In this document: positions 46,001 to 48,504 of the stretch, piece by piece
Numbering within the stretch: position 1 is the stretch's first letter
How the letters are laid out: each line of letters starts with the position of its first letter
Source: a virus
Strand: one strand, 5' to 3'
Length of the DNA stretch: 48,504 nt
Virus record (IMG/VR): IMGVR_UViG_3300009146_000016
Location: 1-48,504 of that record
Notes under the pieces: model-generated
The model's input: only the letters and a program-made list of their open reading frames with translations
Told to the model about the DNA's origin: nothing
Database searches by the model: none
Translations under genes and position numbers: made by a program

Positions 46001-47495
46001 TACCCGCTTGATACAACTTAGCGTCAGGAAACTGAGCCTCGATAGATTTCAAACCTTTTCTAATAGAGGTAGCAGTTTCTCCATCTAGTGTCGTCACAGG
46101 CTTCTTAAACCCATGCTTCATAGCTTGTTCAAGCGCATTTAACCTAGCATACTCATTAAGTAATGCCTGGTTTTCTGGCGCCTCTCCAGAGTACCTATTC
46201 AAGACGTTAGAGATAGCAACCTTAGACTTATACTTATAGTCTAAGCCATTTAACTCTCCAGTCTCAATGGCACTCGCTACCTTAGCTTGGTGTTGTGCGC
46301 TAGTATGAGAATCAATGGTGTAGCTGAGTTTATCTCTACTCAAGCCCACTCTGTCCATGCTCCGATACAATGGTAACGTAGGATCAGAAACGTGTGCGCT
46401 CACTACGTCCCACCAAGGCACATTCGACTCTAAGTCGCTCGGTGCTTGCATTGCGCTAGGATCAACTGCCTTCGGCTGGACGGTAGGAACGAACTCGGAG
46501 AGGTACTTGATGCTCCTAGGAGCGACAATCATCCCGATTGTGCCCAAGCCCATCCAGCCAGCGAACCTAGCAAAGTCACTGTTCCTAATATCAGCATTAG
46601 CACTATTCTTGCCAACTTTATAGTCTAATGCGTCATCCTTTGCCTCAGCATAAGCTTCACCATCTATGTTCTCAAAGATGGTCTGGTACTTATCTGCGTC
46701 ACCTTGAATAGCGGTTCTGATTGCTTGATCTGCAACAAACTGTACGCCGATGTTCGCCGCGACGTTCTTCGCCCCGCCACCAATAGTCACAGGAGTGATA
46801 GATTCAATAGCCCTCACGCCCATAGATGAAGGAAGAGTTGCACCCTTGAGCAGATGCAATCCAGCACCACCAGCGATCTGTGCAGCACTCTCTATTGGGT
46901 TCTGTGGGTCGTTGATAGCGAACTGTTTGTTTACTTCTTCGTATATCTCGGCGCCAGACTTCAACAACTTCTGGCTAGTCTCTTTACCTACGTCACTCCC
47001 AAGCACCCCCGGAACTGCGCTAACCATGCCAGCGACGGTCTCAACGTCACCGGGGATTTTAGCAATACCCGTAGCGGTGAGTTTAGCGAGACGATCCGCG
47101 TTTCGTTTAACGTAATCCCAGTCTTTGAAGTTCTCAGCTTGGCTCTGTTTCTTCCACCGATTTCTCAATGCTAATTCATTCTTAGCGTTCTCATAGTTAG
47201 GGTGGATATCGTTACTTGCGGCCACGATGAGTTCATCATCGGTGTATAGATGGATCGGTTTTGTGTTCTTTCTGGTGTTATACTCGATCTGTTGCTCGGG
47301 CGACATAAGCTCAGGCGGGAGGATGCTACCAGTAAAATCGAGGCTCCCATCATCCGTGAACTTATTGATGCTCGCGGCCTTCTCCTGCGGGATCAGGGTC
47401 GGATTTTGGTAGACCTGATCCGTTACGATTTTACTTAAACCCTCCTCAACGGTATCACCACTGAGAAGGGCTTCGAGGTCCTCTAGGATTCCCAT
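43056..47495 (-). CDS. Large internal virion / DNA ejection protein, 1479 aa
   Basis: The largest gene and last of the late block. Size, position after small internal-type proteins and composition (long helical, polar regions with a few hydrophobic segments such as FAGWMGLGTIGMIVAPRSI and AAQIAGGAGLHLLKGATL) fit the very large internal virion proteins of podoviruses, which are ejected to form a channel through the envelope. I see no convincing transglycosylase motif. The 3' end carries the rightward terminator (43145-43182) within its coding sequence. A stop-avoiding repeat copy lies at 44951. Confidence 0.72.
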   Translation of the reverse strand: MGILEDLEALLSGDTVEEGLSKIVTDQVYQNPTLIPQEKAASINKFTDDGSLDFTGSILPPELMSPEQQIEYNTRKNTKPIHLYTDDELIVAASNDIHPNYENAKNELALRNRWKKQSQAENFKDWDYVKRNADRLAKLTATGIAKIPGDVETVAGMVSAVPGVLGSDVGKETSQKLLKSGAEIYEEVNKQFAINDPQNPIESAAQIAGGAGLHLLKGATLPSSMGVRAIESITPVTIGGGAKNVAANIGVQFVADQAIRTAIQGDADKYQTIFENIDGEAYAEAKDDALDYKVGKNSANADIRNSDFARFAGWMGLGTIGMIVAPRSIKYLSEFVPTVQPKAVDPSAMQAPSDLESNVPWWDVVSAHVSDPTLPLYRSMDRVGLSRDKLSYTIDSHTSAQHQAKVASAIETGELNGLDYKYKSKVAISNVLNRYSGEAPENQALLNEYARLNALEQAMKHGFKKPVTTLDGETATSIRKGLKSIEAQFPDAKLYQAGIKQINEGLLNFAADGEYAIVKRADANFARQNHSSFVSMVPDTSHFPNILSGEISHVFKYSESFKNRPGPHLPAYDNMQNWATYVMRSRILNSVRGTVIDMFLSNDVGKKLFREISESEYQANPTWHRKTVTMFRKGKRERYVTNQPFADALHFDPNWAQHSWLLTPGKVFQWNTTGHGAFGFAWTRFLRDTHLAQITTPKEYRHLGLYLGGRYIPMPGAAQTHAFAKIFEQLWNQGREGFVAAVQRDSSPAIKWMKSTFGDTFVKNWANDVHHAYKTSGYYAVKQAGGVDTSYSKQQVQAAKTKIDKMFDKIPNEGKVLARIWGNVIDSIQNAGVYGVTSRNVKRTLRKSSTKPGDIDRVVADLKGITGDVTKTGRPLFRDRYSNKTRAFGVSPELQHGVGKSGIVGENVITKGILKTTGRLSHAALTSTPWYNAMVQSFRAIGKAYWNDPLTFTTRMWVGVGVPQMASYLYTASLGQEYLDYMMEGRTEYDKATKWYLPWPGRPPEEGIQIPFPLEIAPLAYGFMQSMDYALRGGGSELSTIAKTSFNTFFGLVFPPSLAAATPWVFPGMQAPSNIVGIGQEGYKPIPNPYSQLHKLGKFGDNLEISLRALFGANHATYMGFVNSLLEEGDVKAAVKEAAFQQKQRIPVLSEGKRSTMFTELGMQNVEKAAKIREWESLYRIWRYPNLMTSKTPKDITGFGKLDVPQGNPPGMVVPGTLDLEHRPFTEPGNPVKAAVVGLTDGTFAVYPTMRDNMRSLLKKSGDFSGSKDTLKYLKNNNYGIFSDKASAEAYLAQLTSAEFTPVSEGEEGMDPTRPGLPPKRPIQNWMVAAGLQTMHNHFKTNNMQFKTMTDNLNLTTKAVQSLKWLDEGKIGKWKESLTELPDGATKRLLLAVNPKSSSDIIKVTNHFEKKRLMYLKQMEMSEESANNSLNKLLSSLAKKEIKVNLFDLDPYSEAPIPPPPGLLEELLKPEEEASPPPE
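43145..43182 (+). terminator. Rightward terminator inside the opposing late gene
   Basis: GATCAAGGTCAA pairs perfectly with TTGACCTTGATC around ACAAA, followed by TCTTTTTTT on the plus strand. It ends early transcription; on the minus strand it encodes part of the C-terminus of the 1479 aa protein (KEIKVNLFDLDP). Confidence 0.88.
44951..44967 (+). repeat. Intragenic palindromic repeat copy, stop-avoiding variant, reversed
   Basis: AACTTTTTCTTAAAGTT; the coding strand reads (R)TLRKSS. Two central changes remove the in-frame TAA; both arms are intact. Confidence 0.8.
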
Positions 47496-47504
47496 TTTCT
47501 ACCC

Positions 47505-47521
47505 AACTTTAAGTTAAAGTT
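47505..47521 (-). repeat. 17-bp palindromic repeat copy
   Basis: Full consensus between the 147 aa gene and the 1479 aa gene, followed on the minus strand by the ribosome site region of the latter. Confidence 0.92.
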
Positions 47522-47528
47522 GCTTCGC

Positions 47529-47972
47529 TTATTCTCCGTCAGTCTCAGCAGCGATCCAGTCAGCCATCGCGTTATAAACGCCAGCCTTCTTCTTCATTTT
47601 GTTCACGCTCTTGCTCATCGGAGAAGCTACCTTCGGCGCCATCTGCTGACGAGGCTTAGAAGTCTGATTAGGGTCAGAAGCTGTAGCTGCGCCACCGGGA
47701 TTAGCAACAGCAGGAGTAGTTTTAGCCTGAGTACTCGTACCACCACGGCCCTCTGGACTAGATAATCTCTCAGGCGTCCCGTACTCAATCGGTTGTTCCC
47801 CCATACCTAGCGCCTTAGTGATAGCCTCTACTATCGGGTGCGAGCGCTCTTGCTGCGGTAGCCAAGGCAACGGAGGTTGTTCTCCCGCCATAGGCATGTT
47901 CATGCCACGGTTCCACTCAGACTTCTCTACCTGTTCAGGTGTAAGAGGTATGTCTTTTTCACCAAAAGCCAT
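47529..47972 (-). CDS. Hypothetical virion-associated protein, 147 aa
   Basis: Proline/glutamine-rich N-terminal half (MAGEQPPLPWLPQQ), a low-complexity Ala/Thr/Pro middle and a basic, lysine-rich helical end (SKSVNKMKKKAGVYNAMADW). GGAGGG precedes ATG 47972, one base after the upstream stop. It lies just before the 1479 aa protein and may be a small internal or ejection protein. Confidence 0.62.
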   Translation of the reverse strand: MAFGEKDIPLTPEQVEKSEWNRGMNMPMAGEQPPLPWLPQQERSHPIVEAITKALGMGEQPIEYGTPERLSSPEGRGGTSTQAKTTPAVANPGGAATASDPNQTSKPRQQMAPKVASPMSKSVNKMKKKAGVYNAMADWIAAETDGE

Positions 47973-47973
47973 T

Positions 47974-48504
47974 TTAGTAACCCTCCGGGCGCTCCGGCCT
48001 TCTACCTGGATATCCGCTGCCCTTCTTGTCGTCTTTCATTTGTCGATCTGCGATTCTGTCTCCAGTTGATTTATTTTTCTTTGAAGCCTCTTTCTTAGGA
48101 GCAGCACCTTTATCCCCTTTAGCAGACCTATTAACTCTCGGTCCTTGATCGGGCTTTGAGCCTCGATCGTTCCGGGGTCTGGCGTTCTCTTCCTTAGGCG
48201 CTTTCGCCTTCTTACTCGGAGTTGCATCTTCTGCTGGTCCTATAGGAGTTGTCTTAACAGGAACGGGAGTAGGTCCTGGGACAGGCGCCGCTGGCGCACC
48301 TGCATCTTGTGCGATAAGCTGATCGATCAATTCTTGCTTCGGGTCGGCTGCGGCTTCTGGAACTCCTACCTCTGGAACTCCAGTTTCTCCACCTAGGCCG
48401 AGCACACTCTGAAGCATACCTAAAAGGTCTGTGCCAGATGGTGGACCGTTCTGTTGCGACCAGTCCATAGCTGCACCACCACCATATTTATAAAGCAAAT
48501 CTAA
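47974..48504 (-). CDS. Proline/lysine-rich virion-associated protein (main part; 5' end at 39-1)
   Basis: Continues the gene that starts at 39 on the same strand; the full product is 189 residues. A hydrophobic/glycine part (LDLLYKYGGG; LLGMLQSVLGLGG) is followed by a Pro/Ala/Val linker (APAAPVPGPTPVPVK) and a very basic Lys/Arg tail, intrinsically disordered in appearance. Composition resembles small internal virion proteins that bind DNA. Assigning a start inside this part (TTG 48498 or ATG near 48456) would be wrong if the ends join as they appear to. Confidence 0.7.
   Translation of the reverse strand, partial: LDLLYKYGGGAAMDWSQQNGPPSGTDLLGMLQSVLGLGGETGVPEVGVPEAAADPKQELIDQLIAQDAGAPAAPVPGPTPVPVKTTPIGPAEDATPSKKAKAPKEENARPRNDRGSKPDQGPRVNRSAKGDKGAAPKKEASKKNKSTGDRIADRQMKDDKKGSGYPGRRPERPEGY

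Noticed and set aside
48-47521. The dispersed repeats as a CRISPR array or transposon ends
   Set aside because: Copies are about 1 kb apart with genes between them, are only 17 bp long, and show no target duplications, spacers or transposase.
48-47521. The repeat as a phage RNA polymerase promoter
   Set aside because: No single-subunit RNA polymerase gene is present, the motif occurs within genes and after stops, and sigma70-type promoters account for the transcription starts that could be found.
1-48504. Identity with phage lambda because of the nearly equal length
   Set aside because: Gene order, products and sequence are entirely different; there is no integrase, repressor or long-tail module.

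Overview
This window looks like the complete 48.5 kb genome of a lytic, short-tailed (podovirus-type) bacteriophage. The sequence closes on itself: the minus-strand gene running off the right end (47974-48504) continues in frame, with no bases missing, into positions 39-1, where an ATG and a strong ribosome site are found. The window is therefore a circular or circularly permuted assembly cut inside a gene. The host is probably an alphaproteobacterium, most likely of the Rhizobiales (Hyphomicrobiales). That is an inference from a BA14K-type protein, a family typical of that order. No integrase, lysogeny repressor or single-subunit phage RNA polymerase was seen, and the recognisable promoters are of the host sigma70 type.

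Layout: a non-coding divergent region (25932-26904) separates two blocks. Rightward (26905-43093) lie the early genes: a structured leader with three small genes, then about 20 very small genes of unknown function, a putative glycosyltransferase, and the DNA metabolism module. That module holds a Cas4/RecB-like nuclease, a Sak4-like RecA-fold ATPase, a DUF669-like putative ssDNA-binding protein, a RecD-like helicase, a P-loop kinase, and a fused uracil-DNA-glycosylase/exonuclease/family A polymerase. Leftward (25931 down to 63, then through the join 39/48504 down to 43056) lie the late genes: putative small terminase, receptor-binding and fibre-type proteins, large terminase, portal, scaffold, capsid, tail tube A and B type proteins, further fibres, lysis cassette, BA14K protein, and a set of internal/ejection proteins ending with a 1479-residue protein. 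The blocks converge at 43056-43093, where the last genes overlap tail to tail and the rightward terminator lies inside the late gene.

The most striking signal is a dispersed 17-bp palindrome, AACTTTAACTTAAAGTT, of which I found 41 copies by eye. Its CTTT and AAAG arms are invariant in every copy and all internal change is confined to the central five bases. Most copies sit at gene junctions, 33 of 39 have the same orientation relative to transcription, and several supply a stop codon. Copies inside genes are either in the single open frame or carry a central substitution that removes the in-frame stop. In five secreted or fibre genes the repeat encodes the start of a Sec signal peptide. This looks like a genome-wide regulatory or RNA-processing site under strong selection, and I do not recognise it as a described element.

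A second theme is a series of perfect 8-12 bp RNA hairpins at early gene junctions, some next to the repeat. Some are true terminators (28573, 29241, 43145); others lack a U-tract and resemble processing or attenuation structures.
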